Positions 1-11,145 of a stretch of 64,000 bases of DNA are shown one piece after another. Position 1 is the stretch's first letter. Each line of letters starts with the position of its first letter. The notes beneath the pieces are model-generated. The model made no database searches, was not told the origin of the DNA, and saw nothing but the letters and a program-made list of their open reading frames with translations. Origin of the DNA: Vanessa cardui (lineage: Eukaryota; Arthropoda; Insecta; Lepidoptera; Nymphalidae); assembly GCF_905220365.1 (NCBI RefSeq), contig NC_061153.1, forward strand, positions 12,984,114 through 13,048,113, in the 5' to 3' direction. Position numbers and translations under genes: made by a program.

Positions 1-496
1 ATTGCATATTTAACATATTTTTGAGAGTCCTCCTAGGTAAAATGAAATGAAAAATATTAGACTACTTAAAAGTCGATTTACGATTACATAATGTAGTTAT
101 AATTATTGCTATATTTGGAGTCGGTGTCAGTCAACCTACACTATATCTATCAAAAAACAATACGAGAATACTTTAAGAAATATGTTTCTTACAAATTACC
201 TTTTATACGATATTATACTGGGTCAATCAAGAGGCTCGTATCGCTTCTTTCTTTTGATTGTTGAAGCGTGTACCCGTGGCTGACACCGGCTCCAAATGTA
301 ACAATAACTATAACTACGTTATATAATCGTAAATCGACTTTTAAGTAGTCTAATATTTTTCATTTCATTTTACCTAGGAGGACTCTCAAAAATATCTTAA
401 ATATGCAATTATTTTTATTACTTTTTAGTACATTTTTATTTGTTTTAAAATAGTGTTTTGTTTGAAGTCGGTTTTTCTTTTTGTTAAAATTTTTTG
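1..496. repeat. Hairpin repeat (end of composite element), cut by window edge
   Basis: Bases 1-131 and about 280-410 are near-perfect reverse complements, so the segment can fold into a long hairpin. The right arm continues to a terminal block containing GAAGTCGG followed by TTTTTCTTTTTGTTAAAA near 465-490. The same arms and terminal block recur at 4137-4770 and 57796-58385, where they are joined to a second repeat module. This copy therefore looks like the end of a composite element whose other part lies left of the window. There is no coding capacity. Confidence 0.75.
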
Positions 497-502
497 CTTT
501 TA

Positions 503-690
503 CTCTCCAATTTGTTCCCGCTACTAGAATTATTTCGTCGAGCCATCTGTTTCTTGGATGACCTCTTTTTCTTTTTCCCTCAGGTCCTTTCCATGTTGTG
601 GTTTCTAATGTCCATCTGTTGTCTGTGTATCTCGCTACATGTCCAGCCCATCGCCATTTTTATATTCTCGGTACTTACATATACTCGGTG
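503..690 (-). pseudogene. LINE reverse transcriptase C-terminal fragment
   Basis: Read on the minus strand, this stretch encodes WAGHVARYTDNRW, then GKRKRGHPRNRWLDEI and AGTNW. That pattern is the typical tail behind the reverse transcriptase of many insect non-LTR elements (a GHVAR motif followed by a GRP..RW.DEI-type motif). An in-frame stop lies just upstream of the conserved part, and nothing further 5' is recognisable, so it is a short relic. It belongs to a different LINE family from the others in the window. Confidence 0.6.
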
Positions 691-717
691 GTAGGGCTTT
701 GTGTTGTTTCTTTGTTT

Positions 718-795
718 GTTTATTCTACCGCCAAATAGCAGTACTCAGTATTGTTGTGTTCCGGTTTGAAGGGTGAGTGAGCCAGTGTAATTTTA
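718..795 (+). repeat. Fragment of a common lepidopteran repeat
   Basis: The block contains a phrase around TTGTGTTCCGGTTTGAAG followed by GGTGAGTGAGCCAGTGTAA. I recognise this from memory as a dispersed lepidopteran repeat or LINE-derived tail. The usual continuation is absent, so it is truncated. The assignment is recollection only. Confidence 0.4.
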
Positions 796-1904
796 AAGAG
801 CGACCTTTAGTACGAATTCGTTCATGTTCGAATACGAATGTCCACCAGCGTCCTTTCTGGTGGTTTTATTTCGACTGATTTGAAATAATTTTCTTCTTTT
901 TATACATTTTTATAAAGCTAATAAATCGGTTATATTTTACAATCGGTAATATTCTACATATTTTAAAAATATAACCGTTTTATTTTATTTACCAAGTTTC
1001 ATAATGATTTTTTTAGTTTTAAGGGCATTTTTGAGGAAAAAAAATCAAAAAAATATTGCAATAAATTTGTTTTCCGTCTCGCATTTTTAAATTTGGACCG
1101 ATAATTATAGTTTAAATATTGATAAATCTCCAGTGTTTAATCGTTTTTATAAAACAAAAGAAAAAAACAGATTTTAATTGATACTTTTTTTTAAATAAAC
1201 TTTTGCTTTTTTTAAATAAATTTTGAAAAAAAGCTAAAAAACGTGATAACTCAAAAATGGTTTACTTTTGGATTATGCATATAACGGTTAAAATTATTGC
1301 AAATAGTCACTTCTTTCACCTGCTAACGGATATACGTCGAGTTACCAATAACCCCGTATATGTGTATAACCTAATTACATAATATGATACAACCGCAAGG
1401 TGAGTAAATTTAAAATTTATTTTTATGGCATGCTAACACGTTATTTAATTACATTAAGATAAATGACAATTGTCAAGATATTTAAGTAATTTAATAATAT
1501 TTTATTATAAAATTACTTAAACTAGAGAACAAAATTTTAGAACAGAAGATATATTTGTTATTTGTGCCTTTCGGTTAAATGAGTATGTTCAAGCTAATAG
1601 GGTTTATTTTCCTAAGTTGGTTTCTCGCCAATGAAAGACGTGTGTCTTCTATGAATGTTTATTACGAAGTAAGCAAGCAACCTATTACATTTAACTAATA
1701 TACCTTTTTAAATCCAACATGCCGCCCACAAAAAAAAAAAAATTTTTACATGCCATATAACTAATTTATTTCATTGTTTTTTTTTTCATATTTTTTATGC
1801 GTACCTAACAAATTTGCAATACACTATTGAATTGTTGCTGTTTTAATCAATCATTTATTATTTGCTGAATTTAAACGTTATAACAAAATTAGAAGACCAT
1901 ATGC
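796..1904. other. AT-rich stretch without recognisable gene
   Basis: About 1.1 kb of AT-rich sequence with A/T homopolymers and no reading frame with recognisable motifs on either strand. I see no terminal repeats here. Confidence 0.6.
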
Positions 1905-2832
1905 AATTATTTTAGCCAGTAAAGTAAAGAATAGACACCTTTCTTGGGTACCTCAAATAAATGAGGTTAGTAAAAAACTGTTTTCATCCATTGGCTCACT
2001 GAGAAGATTTAAAAACTTTTTACCCATTCCAACTAAAGTTACGCTTGCACAAACTCTCCTTCTACCGATTCTTGACTATGCCGACACTTGTTTTACAAAC
2101 TTAAATGAAAACCTATGTATACGGTTCATATTTGGTTTACGCAAATATGATCATGTTTCCGAATTTCGCCAAAAACTTAAGGCTCCCTATTCGCCTTCGC
2201 AGGAATACTCACATTTTATCTTTTCTTTATTCTATTCTTTTTAATCCAGCGACACCCTTCTATCTTAAAGAGCGTTTCACTATCCTTAGGGAGACTCACA
2301 AGCGTGCTCTTCGCTCGAATGAAAATTTAATTCTCTCCATTCCTTCTCATTCTTCTTCTTACTATTCTAAGTCCTTCACTGTAGAAGCTCCTCGACTTTG
2401 AAATACATTACCCTTAGCTGTAAGGCGCGCACAGTCATTAGCTGTCTTTAAAAGTATGGTTAAGGACTTTTACTTATCGCATTAGTTATTCTAAGCTGTC
2501 GTTGTTGTTGTTAATTTCTTGTTAAGTTAATATCTCCTATTTTATTATATATATTTTATGTATTTAATTTAATATAGTATATAGGTATATTTATATTATA
2601 TATTTATTGTTATTTGTATATTGTGTACTATTCTATTAAGTATTTATACTATATATAAGTAAAAAGTGATTGTACCCTTCCCATTTACATTCATATTATG
2701 ATCCTTTACCCAAAGGTTGCCTGGAAGAGATCGCTGCTTAGCGATAAGGCCTCCTTTTGCACCTCATGCAACTTTTATGTAACTAAAATGTTATTTTTAG
2801 TTGTAAGATTGGGTGCAATAAAGAATGAATAA
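1905..2832 (+). pseudogene. LINE-D, 5'-truncated copy (ORF2 tail and 3' UTR)
   Basis: The frame encodes the region behind a LINE reverse transcriptase: HLSWVPQI, then LPIPTKVTLAQTLLLPILDYAD, and later SFTVEAPRL and RRAQSLAVFK. A frameshift lies near 2105 and a stop near 2400. The 3' UTR carries the phrase GGAAGAGATCGCTGCTTAGC (2725-2744) and ends near GTGCAATAAAGAATG. Related copies lie at 9586-10190 and 37466-39110. The endonuclease and the RT core are missing, as expected from 5' truncation during target-primed reverse transcription. Confidence 0.75.
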
Positions 2833-2995
2833 AAAAATAGAATAATAGATACGTCATGTGATTGTTATAACAATTCATAGATAATTTACATATATCATTT
2901 TTAAAATATAACAATATAGTTGTTATATCTTTAACACTAACTTAACAAATCACAATCGATGGGTAGTTCACATAATTTGGTAATCGCCCTTTTAA

Positions 2996-3033
2996 TCAAC
3001 CGACTTCCAAAAGGAGGAGGTTATCAATTCGTC

Positions 3034-3081
<48 letters not shown>

Positions 3082-4770
3082 GTTACCTCATAACTTTTTA
3101 CTGGGTGGACCGATTTTGATAATTTTTTTTTTGTTTGAAAGGTAGTGCCTCCCGTGGGGTCCCATTTTTTTAAAATTTTTTTCCGACGATGGTATCCGTA
3201 TGAAAACGACATAAGTCTTAAATTTGCATTATGTATATGCGCGACAAATAGGTGAATAACTGAAAATCACGTTAACCAATTTTGATAATTCTTTTTTTAT
3301 TATAAAATATATACTTCAAGGGTAATTTGGTGAAAATTTGGTAAGGTTCTGAGCACAGGATCCATGACAAAGTAACGGAACGGAAGGGAACGGAACAATT
3401 CTGAGGAGCACGTTAGCGATACTCAGTCGAATCTTTTATTTATAGGTTATTTGGATATTTGAGTCACCTTCCGTAATGTGGTTATGTTTATGTAATTATC
3501 ATAGTCGAATATTATAATCAACTAGCTACCCACCCCGGCTTCGCACGGGTGCAATACTGATACTAAATATACTACAGAATTTGTTTCGACGACATCACAT
3601 CGCAAACTTCTAAAATTATCAGTGTTTCTTTACTATATTGTTCATGTATTATATACACAAACCTTCCCCTTGAATCACACTATCTTTTAAAAAAAAACCG
3701 CATCAAAATCCGTTGCGTAGATTTAAAGATATAGGGACAGAGAAAGCGACTTTGTTTTATACTATGTAGTGATGGAACTCCTATACGGCTCGCAGTTAGG
3801 GTGCGATATGGGGCAGAATTTCTTACTATCTTTAATCAAATTCTGTGTATGTGATGTGATGTCATATGATGTACGAAATATAGTTGGTCTTTTTCAAAGT
3901 TTTTTTGCTGAGTTCGATTACAGCTCTTTCGAGGGATCCTTGTAGTTTACGCCGCGTGACGTATTAAATCCGCATTTTCGAAAGTCTATTTTTGCTTTAT
4001 TCGCAAGTTTCCTTTGAAATTGTCCTCGAAGTAGTTTCTGACTCATATAAACGGAACGCTTAATCTATCCATATTAAAAAAAATTAGTTAGTCAACATCA
4101 GCTTCACTTAAAATCAAAAAATAAATAAAAATTTTAACAAAAAGAAAAACCGACTTCAAACAAAACACTATTTTAAAACAAATGAATATGCACGAAAAAC
4201 TAATAAAAATAATTGCGTATTCAACATATTTTTTAGAGTCTTCCTAAGTTAAATGAAATGAAAAATATTAGACTACTTAAAAGTCGATTAACGATTATAT
4301 CATGTAGTTATAACTATTGTTATATTTGGAGTCGGTGTTTATATCATGTAGTTATAACTATTGTTATATTTGGAGTCGGTGTCAGCCAATAAAACCCTAC
4401 ATAACCCTACGTATATCTATCAAAAACCAATACGAGAATACTTTAACAAATATGTTTTTTACAAAGTACCTGTTACACAATAATATACTGGATCAATCAA
4501 GGGGCTCGTATCGCTTCTTTCTTTTGATTGTTGGGGCAAGTGCACCGTGGCTGACACCGGCTCCAAATATACCAATAACTATAACTACATGATATAATCG
4601 TTAATCGACTTTTAAGTAGTCTAATATTTTTCATTTCATTTAACTTAGGAAGACTCTAAAAAATATGTTGAATACGCAATTATTTTTATTAGTTTTTCGT
4701 GCATATTCATTTGTTTTAAAATAGTGTTTCGTTTGAAGTCGGTTTTTCTTTTTGTTAAAATTTTTATTAT
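2996..4770 (+). repeat. Composite hairpin repeat, copy 1
   Basis: Two modules lie side by side. Module A (2996-4136) starts near CAACCGACTTCCAAAAGGAG, carries a long poly-T tract (3037-3076), and contains a Helitron-like segment. The hairpin module (4137-4770) has inverted arms and ends with GAAGTCGG followed by TTTTTC. The same A-to-hairpin junction occurs in copies 2 and 3, so the two modules appear to move as one unit. The termini share AACCGACTTC in inverted orientation. No protein is encoded. The short frames in it are translated poly-T and hairpin sequence. Confidence 0.7.
3532..3776 (-). mobile_element. Helitron-like segment inside module A
   Basis: Read on the minus strand the segment starts TCCATCACTACATAG and ends with a short GC-rich stem (CCCG...CGGG) about ten bases before CTAG, followed by T. 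TC at the start, a 3' hairpin and CTRR at the end are Helitron hallmarks. The same segment occupies the same place in the other copies (5412-5657 minus, 58738-58993 plus), so it was already part of module A before that repeat spread. The base before TC is T rather than A, which weakens the case for a clean A/T insertion. Confidence 0.5.
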
Positions 4771-4775
4771 TTTAC

Positions 4776-4910
4776 CATTACATTTTAAGCTATATACTCT
4801 ACAAATGTTGTCTTGGCCAGGGTGTTTATATAACTCGGGCCAATGTCCATTTACCAGGTGGTAAATTGTCTTCCTTTACTAGGACAATATCGCCTACTTG
4901 AAACTCCTTT
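4776..4910 (-). pseudogene. pol: BEL-1 Pol C-terminal fragment
   Basis: On the minus strand this encodes EFQVGDIVLVKEDNLPPG and W.LARVI, the small domain that follows the integrase in BEL/Pao polyproteins. It is bounded on both sides by composite repeat copies. The rest of BEL-1 resumes at 6450 after a deletion that removed the integrase core. The neighbouring BEL-1 pieces are all on the same strand and in the expected order. Confidence 0.75.
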
Positions 4911-6449
4911 TTCAACCGACTTCAAAAAGGAGGAGGTTATCAATTCGTCTGTATTTTTTTATGTTTGTTACCTCATAACTTTTCACTGGGTGGACCGATT
5001 TTGATAATTTTTTTTTTGATTGAAAGGTAGTGTTTCCCGTGGGGTCCCATTTTAATTTAATTTTTTTCCGACGATGGTATCCGTATGAAAACGACATAAG
5101 TCTTAAATTTGCATTATGTATATGCGCAACAAATAGGTGAATAATTGAAAATCACGAACCAATTTTGATAATTCTTTTTTTATTATAATAATAAATATAC
5201 TTCAAGGGTAGTTTGGTGAAAGTTTGGTAAGGTTCTGAGCATAGGATCCATGACAAAGTAACGGAACGGTAGGGAACGGAACAATTCTGAGGAGCACGTT
5301 AGCGATACTCGGTCGAATCTTTTATTTATTGGTTATTTGGATATTTGAGTCACCTTCCTTCCGTAATGTGGTTATGTTTATGTTATTATCATAGTCAAAT
5401 ATTATAATCAACTAGCTACCCACCCCGGCTTCGCACGGGTGCAATACTGATACTAAGTATACTACAGAATTTGTTTATTTACGACATCACATCGCAAACT
5501 TCTAAAATTATCAGTGTTTCTTTACTATATTATTCAAGTTATTAAACACAAATCTTTCCCTTGAATCACACTATCTTTTAAAAACCGCATCAAAATCCGT
5601 TGCGTAGATTTAAAGATACAGAGAAAGCGACTTTGTTTTATACTATGTAGTGATGGAAGTCCTATACGGCTCACAGTTTGGGTGCGATATGGGGCAGAAT
5701 TTCTTACTATCTTTAATCAAATTTTGTCTATGTGATGTGATGTTATATGATGTACGACATATATTAGCTCTTTTTCAAAGTTTTTTTGCTGAGGTCGGTT
5801 ACAGCTCTTTCGAGGGATCCTTGTAGTTTATGCTGCATGACGTATTAAAGCCGCATTTTCGAAAGTCCATTTTGGCTTTATTCGCAAGTTTCCTTTGAAA
5901 TTGTCCTCGAAGTAGTTTCTGACTCATATAAACGGAGCGCTTAATCTATCCATATTAAAAAAAATTAGTTAGTCAACATCAGCTTCACTTAAAATCAAAA
6001 AATAAATAAAAATTTTAACAAAAAGAAAAACCGACTTCAAACAAAACACTATTTTAAAACAAATTAATATTTATATTCAATATTTTAAAACTGCAGTCTC
6101 TCTCTCTGCAAAACGGGCAGTCTGCCCGTGACCACGAACACTGCAAAGTGCTCGAAACGTCGGGATGTTTAAAAATAATTAATATACGCGATTCATCCGT
6201 TATAAATAGTTTTATTTAAATCAAAAAATAAATAAAAATTTTAACAAAAAGAAAAAACCGACTTCAAACAAAACACTATTTAAATACAAATGAATATGCA
6301 CTAAAAAGTAATAAAAATAATTACGTATTCTACATATTTTTTAGAGTTTTCCTAAGTAAAATGAAATGAAAAATATTAGACTACTTAAAAGTCGATTTAC
6401 GATTATATAATGTAGTTATAATTATTGCTATATTTGGAGTCGGTGTCAC
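4911..6449 (+). repeat. Composite hairpin repeat, copy 2, inserted in BEL-1
   Basis: Module A runs from about 4911 to 6004 with its Helitron-like segment at 5412-5657. The hairpin module begins but only its left arm is present (to 6449). A block of about 62 bases from the module junction appears twice, at 5992-6053 and 6218-6280, and between the two lies a short Penelope-like 3' tail. The left flank is the BEL-1 C-terminal piece and the right flank is the BEL-1 integrase region, so the repeat sits inside BEL-1. Confidence 0.7.
6124..6217 (+). mobile_element. Short Penelope-like 3' tail
   Basis: Starts near GACCACGAACACTGCAAAG, continues through CTCGAAACGTCGGGATG and ends near TAGTTTTATTTAAAT. 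Nearly the same sequence of about 92 bases stands alone at 48361-48452, flanked by a target duplication. A diverged version terminates the Penelope-like coding fragment at 6852-7247. I infer that it is the 3' end of that element type. Confidence 0.5.
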
Positions 6450-6842
6450 AAACCAAACATTTATGTTAGTATCCAGTAACTAGATGTTATACTCTTATAA
6501 TCCAGAAACGAGATCTTATGTAATTCATCATTAATTGTATCCCTCCATGCAAGGTTTGTTTATGAGCTTCCGCAATGATAAGGGGTACTAAACCATTTTT
6601 GTGACTTAATATCATTGGATGTTTGACATTTTCAGATAGATTTGCTTGTCGTAGTCTACCGCCCACTCTTAGGACGTCATTATTGTCAAGGTAAGGATTT
6701 AAACTCTTTATATTACTTCTTCTGTCTACAATCTTTCCTTCTTTCAAATTATTTAGCACGTTATTGTAGCCACGTCGGACTATTCCACTACAGTTTATGC
6801 TTTTTTAATTCAGGTAAAGATATTCCCCTTGAGGCAACATCC
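6450..6842 (-). pseudogene. pol: BEL-1 RNase H end and integrase zinc-binding region
   Basis: The minus strand encodes NPADVASRG (the end of the BEL RNase H region, near 6840), a degenerate linker, then NNDVLRVGGRLRQA, HPMILSHKNG and EAHKQTLHGG, which is the conserved stretch ahead of and within the H2C2 zinc-binding part of BEL/Pao integrases. The frame ends at the composite repeat junction and the integrase core is not present. A stop and a frameshift lie near 6760. It is one slice of the interrupted BEL-1 Pol. Confidence 0.8.
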
Positions 6843-6851
6843 GCAGGATTT

Positions 6852-7247
6852 GTCTTAAATTTTCGTTTAAGAAAGTTTTAAATATTTGTCTTAAGTTTCT
6901 AAATTATCATTCCTAGAATGATACGCGAGGCTATTGAAATTCAAAAACATCCGAACTTCAATAGAGAAGATAGTTGGAGACTTTCTAACACCTGGGATCC
7001 ACTTATTAAAAATTTAAAATCCCAAATCCAACAGACTGCAAGACCGAAAGATACAGTTAGTGCGTTCTGCGTGCAACCGTAACGTTACTCAAGATACCAA
7101 TTGAGAAATCGTTGGCGGTAGTTGTAAATAATATTTCTTTTGTACTTTAAATAGACAAATTTCACCTCATTCTACCCGTGACCACGAACGCTGTTAAGTG
7201 TTAATATACGTGATTCAAATCCGTTATTACTAGTTTTATTTCAATCA
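6852..7247 (+). mobile_element. Penelope-like element fragment with 9-bp target duplication
   Basis: The insert encodes REAIEIQKHPNFNRED followed by LSNTWDP, which I recognise as the C-terminal end of Penelope-like elements (behind the GIY-YIG endonuclease). It then carries a diverged copy of the GACCACGAAC...TAGTTTTATTT tail. It is flanked by GCAGGATTT at 6843-6851 and 7248-7256. The flanking BEL-1 RNase H sequence reads ENPA on one side and NPADVASRG on the other, so the insertion point is precise. It is strongly 5'-truncated. Confidence 0.6.
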
Positions 7248-7786
7248 GCAGGATTTTCATCAGAATTCACGTGAAACCATTTTTTCCAATATTATCCAGT
7301 ATAGTAATCACCCGGTTTCGTACGAAAGTTTGCCATCTGGCAGGATTACCCCGTAGCCACGACAAAACTATAGTTGAGTCGGTCCAGGAAAATATTTGAC
7401 TGACAGGTATACGTGTTGCAATACTTATTCGTTTCAGCATTTTTGAGAGTAGGACAGCGCAACAAAGCTCCAGTCGTGGTAGTGAGACTTATTTGACTGG
7501 TGCAACACGAGTTTTCGCTGCAAGTAGTGTAACCTTATATTGTCCATCTTCAGAGGGAACTTTCAGGTAGACAAAAACCGCATATGCATTGATAGATGAA
7601 TCACAGTAACCATGTATAGATACATCCTTTATATTAATTTTAGTAGTACCTAACCATCTTTTTATTTTTATATCTTTTAAATGTTTAAAACTGTCTCTTA
7701 AATCTAGCCATTCTTTTCTTATTTCAGAGCTAACATCGAGATCCCATTTCACACCTTTGAGCCACAATTTTTGGATGATTATTTTT
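7248..7786 (-). pseudogene. pol: BEL-1 RNase H region
   Basis: Minus-strand reading gives WLKGVKWDLDVS, HGYCDSSINAYAVFVYLK, LPRLELCCAVLL, then WTDSTIVLSWLRGNPARWQTF. This is the RNase H-like domain of BEL/Pao Pol in the expected order. The first part is open from 7767 to 7489. The second part is in the same region but ends at the Penelope-like insert. On the other side the frame stops where LINE-J was inserted and resumes at 8945. Confidence 0.85.
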
Positions 7787-8944
7787 CCACAAGGTTCAAT
7801 TTTGGGTCCCTTTCTATTCCTAGTATATATAAATGATCTTCCTTTCTATGTTAAGGGTATTTGTGATATAGTGTTGTTTGCTGACGATACTTCGCTGATT
7901 TTTAAGGTTGACAGGAAAAAAAATGACTATGACGATGTGAACGGTGCATTATCACAGATACACAATTGGTTTACAGTAAATAATTTAGTTTTGAATGCTC
8001 AAAAAACAAAATGTGTAGTTTTTACCCTACCTAATGTTAGCAAGCAAAGTTATAATATATCTTTAAATGGTGACCGTCTTGAAGTAGCTGATACTACGGT
8101 GTTTTTAGGAATAGAATTGGATTCCAGACTTCAGTGGACCTCTCATTTATCATCCCTAACAGGAAGACTCAGCTCCGCAACATACGCGGTTAGAAAAGTT
8201 AGACAACTAACTGATATTGATACCGCTCGTTTAGTTTATTTTGGTTATTTTCACAGTATTATGTCATATGGCATATTACTTTGGGGTAACGCTGCAGATA
8301 TTGAATCTGTCTTTATTTTACAAAAGAGAGCAATTCGGTTTATTTATAATCTTGGAGCTAGAGACTCTCTTCGGGATGTTTTTAACAGAGTAGGAATACT
8401 TACTGTTGCGTCGCAATATATTTACAACAATATCATGTATATTCACAGTAACATTGATCACTTTGATAAAATCAGTGATAATCATTGTATATGCACTAGA
8501 AGTAAGGATAAACTTATAACGCCAAGTTTCCGACTCCGCAAAGTCAATAGATCCTTCTTGGGGCAAGGTATCCGTTTCTATAATAAAATTCCGCAGAAAT
8601 TTTTAACTTTGCCGTTTAGTAAATTCAAATCGTTTGTTAAAAATACATTGGTAGAAAAAGCATACTATTCGATACAAGATTTTGTAGATGATAAAAAAGC
8701 GTGGAGTTAATACCTGTTGACTTCCAAGCAGGATACATTAATTGAAATAATTGTATTTAATTAACATGACGTTGTATTTTTTAAATGTTAAAAAAGAGTA
8801 ACTACTGAGTTTCTTGCCGGTTCTTCTCGGTAGAATCGACTTTCCGAACCGGTGGTAGCTTCACTTAATTGTAAAATGACGATTCAAAAGTGCTTATAAA
8901 AGCCTACTTGAATAAAGTTTATTTTGATTTTGATTTTGATTTTG
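7787..8944 (+). mobile_element. LINE-J, 5'-truncated copy inserted in BEL-1
   Basis: The open frame from 7787 to 8710 begins in the RT core at PQGSILGP, passes the catalytic VLFADDTS motif, and continues through the thumb and C-terminal region (IMSYGILLWGN, LQKRAIRFI) to a stop. The roughly 230-bp 3' UTR contains a conserved block around CTTGCCGGTTCTTCTCGG and ends in GATTTT repeats. It belongs to the CR1/Jockey group by RT motifs. Three other copies (16276-16436, 24258-26700, 27621-27952) share the same 3' end. BEL-1 reads LMISAK on one side and IIIQKLWLKG on the other, so the insertion is clean. Confidence 0.85.
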
Positions 8945-9585
8945 CAGATATCATCAAAGGGGCTAACCATCCTAGCGGATCAAACAGCTTTTGTATTTCA
9001 GATAATATTGTTCTTTTAGAGATGACTTTAGTTACAGGAGGTAGATTTAGTTTATATTGAAATGTATTTTCACTTGTATCCCAATACAAACCTAATGTTC
9101 CTATTTTTTTATTGTCTATATCTATTTTTATTATTGTATTTTTATCTTCATTAGAGAATTTCTTCATTAAAATCTTATTTGATGACCATTTCTGTATTTT
9201 GAATCCTTCCTTCTCCAAAATATGACAAATACTCTCAGCCAGCCAGCAAACTGCTTCTTCAACATTATCTTGACCTGACATTAAATCATCCATGAAAAAA
9301 TCTTGCTTAATTGTTTCAGCTGCAATGGGGTGGATTGAACCTTCGTCTTCTGCTAATTGTTGTAGTGTTTTTACTGCTAAATAAGGAGCAGATGCTGTAC
9401 CAAACGTAACTCTTAATAAACGATAATCCTTGATTTTTTCGGTATCCCTTTGTCGCCAAAGAAGTCTTTGATAGTCTAAATCTTCCTTACTGACCAATGC
9501 AATTTTATTTAGTCTCCATCTTAATACCAGCGATCTCATATCATCCTGAAGCTGTGGTCCAACTAATAATTCATTATTTAAAGAT
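8945..9585 (-). pseudogene. pol: BEL-1 reverse transcriptase core
   Basis: The minus-strand frame (9539 to 8945) carries SLVLRWRLN, YRLLRVTFGTASAPYLA, the catalytic FFMDDLMSG, and LFDPLGWLAPLMISAK. These are the standard landmarks of BEL/Pao reverse transcriptase. The last codons of the frame are LINE-J tail sequence. Upstream (minus sense) it reads QLQDD before meeting the LINE-D insert at 9585. The catalytic aspartates are intact, but the element cannot be functional in its fragmented state. Confidence 0.9.
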
Positions 9586-10190
9586 ATGTTATTATTTCCA
9601 GCTGAAGAAGCATCTAAAACTACTCTAACTACAAATTATTTCAAAATGTCCTTTACCGTACAGGCTATCCAACTGTGGAATGCTTTACCCATTAACATTA
9701 AGCAAGCGCAAACGCTATTGTCTTTTAAGAGGTTGGTAAAAGAGCACTATCTGGCTATGGAAACTTAGTGGACACTATATGGTCTTGTATATTTTATAGG
9801 TTTTATTTGTTAATTTTATTTTGTTTCTTCTTTTTTTTTACTTACTGTGACTTATTTAAAATTTTGTGTTCACATAATTAAATTTGAGACGACTTATATA
9901 TATATATTATTATATTCATTTATATTTATATGTGTAATTGTTCATTTATTTTATTAGTATATATATTTATGTATATATGTATTTATGTTTATTTATATAT
10001 GTATTATTGTATATATAAGGCACCACCTAACTTTTCGCTGCACAATGTCCCCAAATCAAAGGTTGTCTGGCAGAAATCGCTACTTAGCGATAAGACCGAC
10101 TTTTTGTACATTTTAATTTATTATTTTTTTTGTTCCATGTAAAGTTTATTGTTTGTGGTGTACAATAAAGTATATTCTATCTATCTAACT
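9586..10190 (+). mobile_element. LINE-D 3' fragment inserted in BEL-1
   Basis: A short frame (to 9768) encodes SFTVQAIQLWNALPINI and the end of ORF2, matching the LINE-D copies at 1905 and 37466. The 3' UTR is AT-rich, contains CAGAAATCGCTACTTAGCG, and ends near GTGTACAATAAAGTATATTC. Between the flanking BEL-1 pieces about 20-30 codons are missing, so the insertion was accompanied by a small deletion. Confidence 0.75.
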
Positions 10191-10646
10191 CTTGTTGTTT
10201 AACTTGTCTCTTTTATAACGGCGTGATGCGGTAAATAAACTGCGGGCTTGTGTATTTCAGTTTCCGGTACTTCTTCCATATGATTAAGTTTCAAATACTC
10301 TTCAATAACCTTTGAATATTCGTGTTTAAATTCAATATCTGTTTTGAATCGTTTTTCTAACTGCCTTAGTCTCCTTGCTGCGATGTCTCTTGTATTTCCC
10401 TTCAATTATTTAGGGTTCTCTGTCTTAAATCGTAGTTTTACGATGTATCTGCCGTCTTCGTTTCTCTATACACTTGTTTTGTATATTTTCTCGCATTTTT
10501 CTTAATCACTGGTTAGTTTCTTCTGAATATCTGGCTCTAATTCCCACAAAGTTTGCAGCATGTTAACTATATTAATATTATGGTGCATTACAATTACATT
10601 GTCCACAGATTCCTTCTCATTTTCCATTGTTCCAAATAGAATCCAT
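10191..10646 (-). pseudogene. pol: BEL-1 region between protease and RT
   Basis: The open part (10405 to 10199, minus) ends in the BEL landmark VYLPHHAVIKETS, which directly precedes the RT fingers. Upstream it has the charged helix RRLRQLEKRFK typical of this linker. The stretch 10406-10646 continues the element but has lost its frame. The region joins the protease frame upstream and the RT downstream, both on the same strand. Confidence 0.8.
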
Positions 10647-11145
10647 TTATCCTAAGCTTGTGCTTTGGGCGCAAGGCGAACCTGCAGGTCCTCTAATTAA
10701 ATCATTTTTCAGAATGTTGGCGTACACTTCAACGCCCAGCAACATGTCGACTCGACTTGATTGTTCGAAGTTTGAATCAGCGAGTTCAAATCCCTTTAAA
10801 TGTGGCAAGTTACGTAAAAAATTAATCCTTCGAGATGATAGTTGAGTAGTCAGTCTTGTATTGATGATGTACGCGTTAATTACAAGCTTATAATTCTTAT
10901 CATAACTTGAAAGGATCGCGAAACTAACCTTGTAATTAACTGATGTATTCGTTGATCCAACCCCGGTAATCGTTCCTTTGATAGGCATTCGTTTCAAATT
11001 TAACAATTGTGAAGCGCGTTTACTAATTAAATTAGCTTGAGAACCCTGATCAATTAAGGCACGCAGTATTGTAGTATGTCCATATTCGTCTTTTACAGGT
11101 ACCAGTGCGGTCGCAAGCAATGATGTGTATCTCCTTGTTACTAGT
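10647..11145 (-). pseudogene. pol: BEL-1 aspartic protease domain
   Basis: The minus-strand frame contains YTSLLATALVPV, then LRALIDQGSQANLIS, the retropepsin active site in the DQGS form seen in many BEL/Pao elements, and later LLGVEVYANIL. About 160 residues are open. Upstream of 11145 the frame is lost and the expected gag is not seen, so BEL-1 is truncated at its 5' side. Confidence 0.8.

Noticed and set aside
3024..3212. Minus-strand frame ending in a long Lys run, with relatives at 4912-5097 and 59735-59938
   Set aside because: It is translated poly-T and module A of the composite repeat. Frames differ among copies by indels and show no protein-like conservation.
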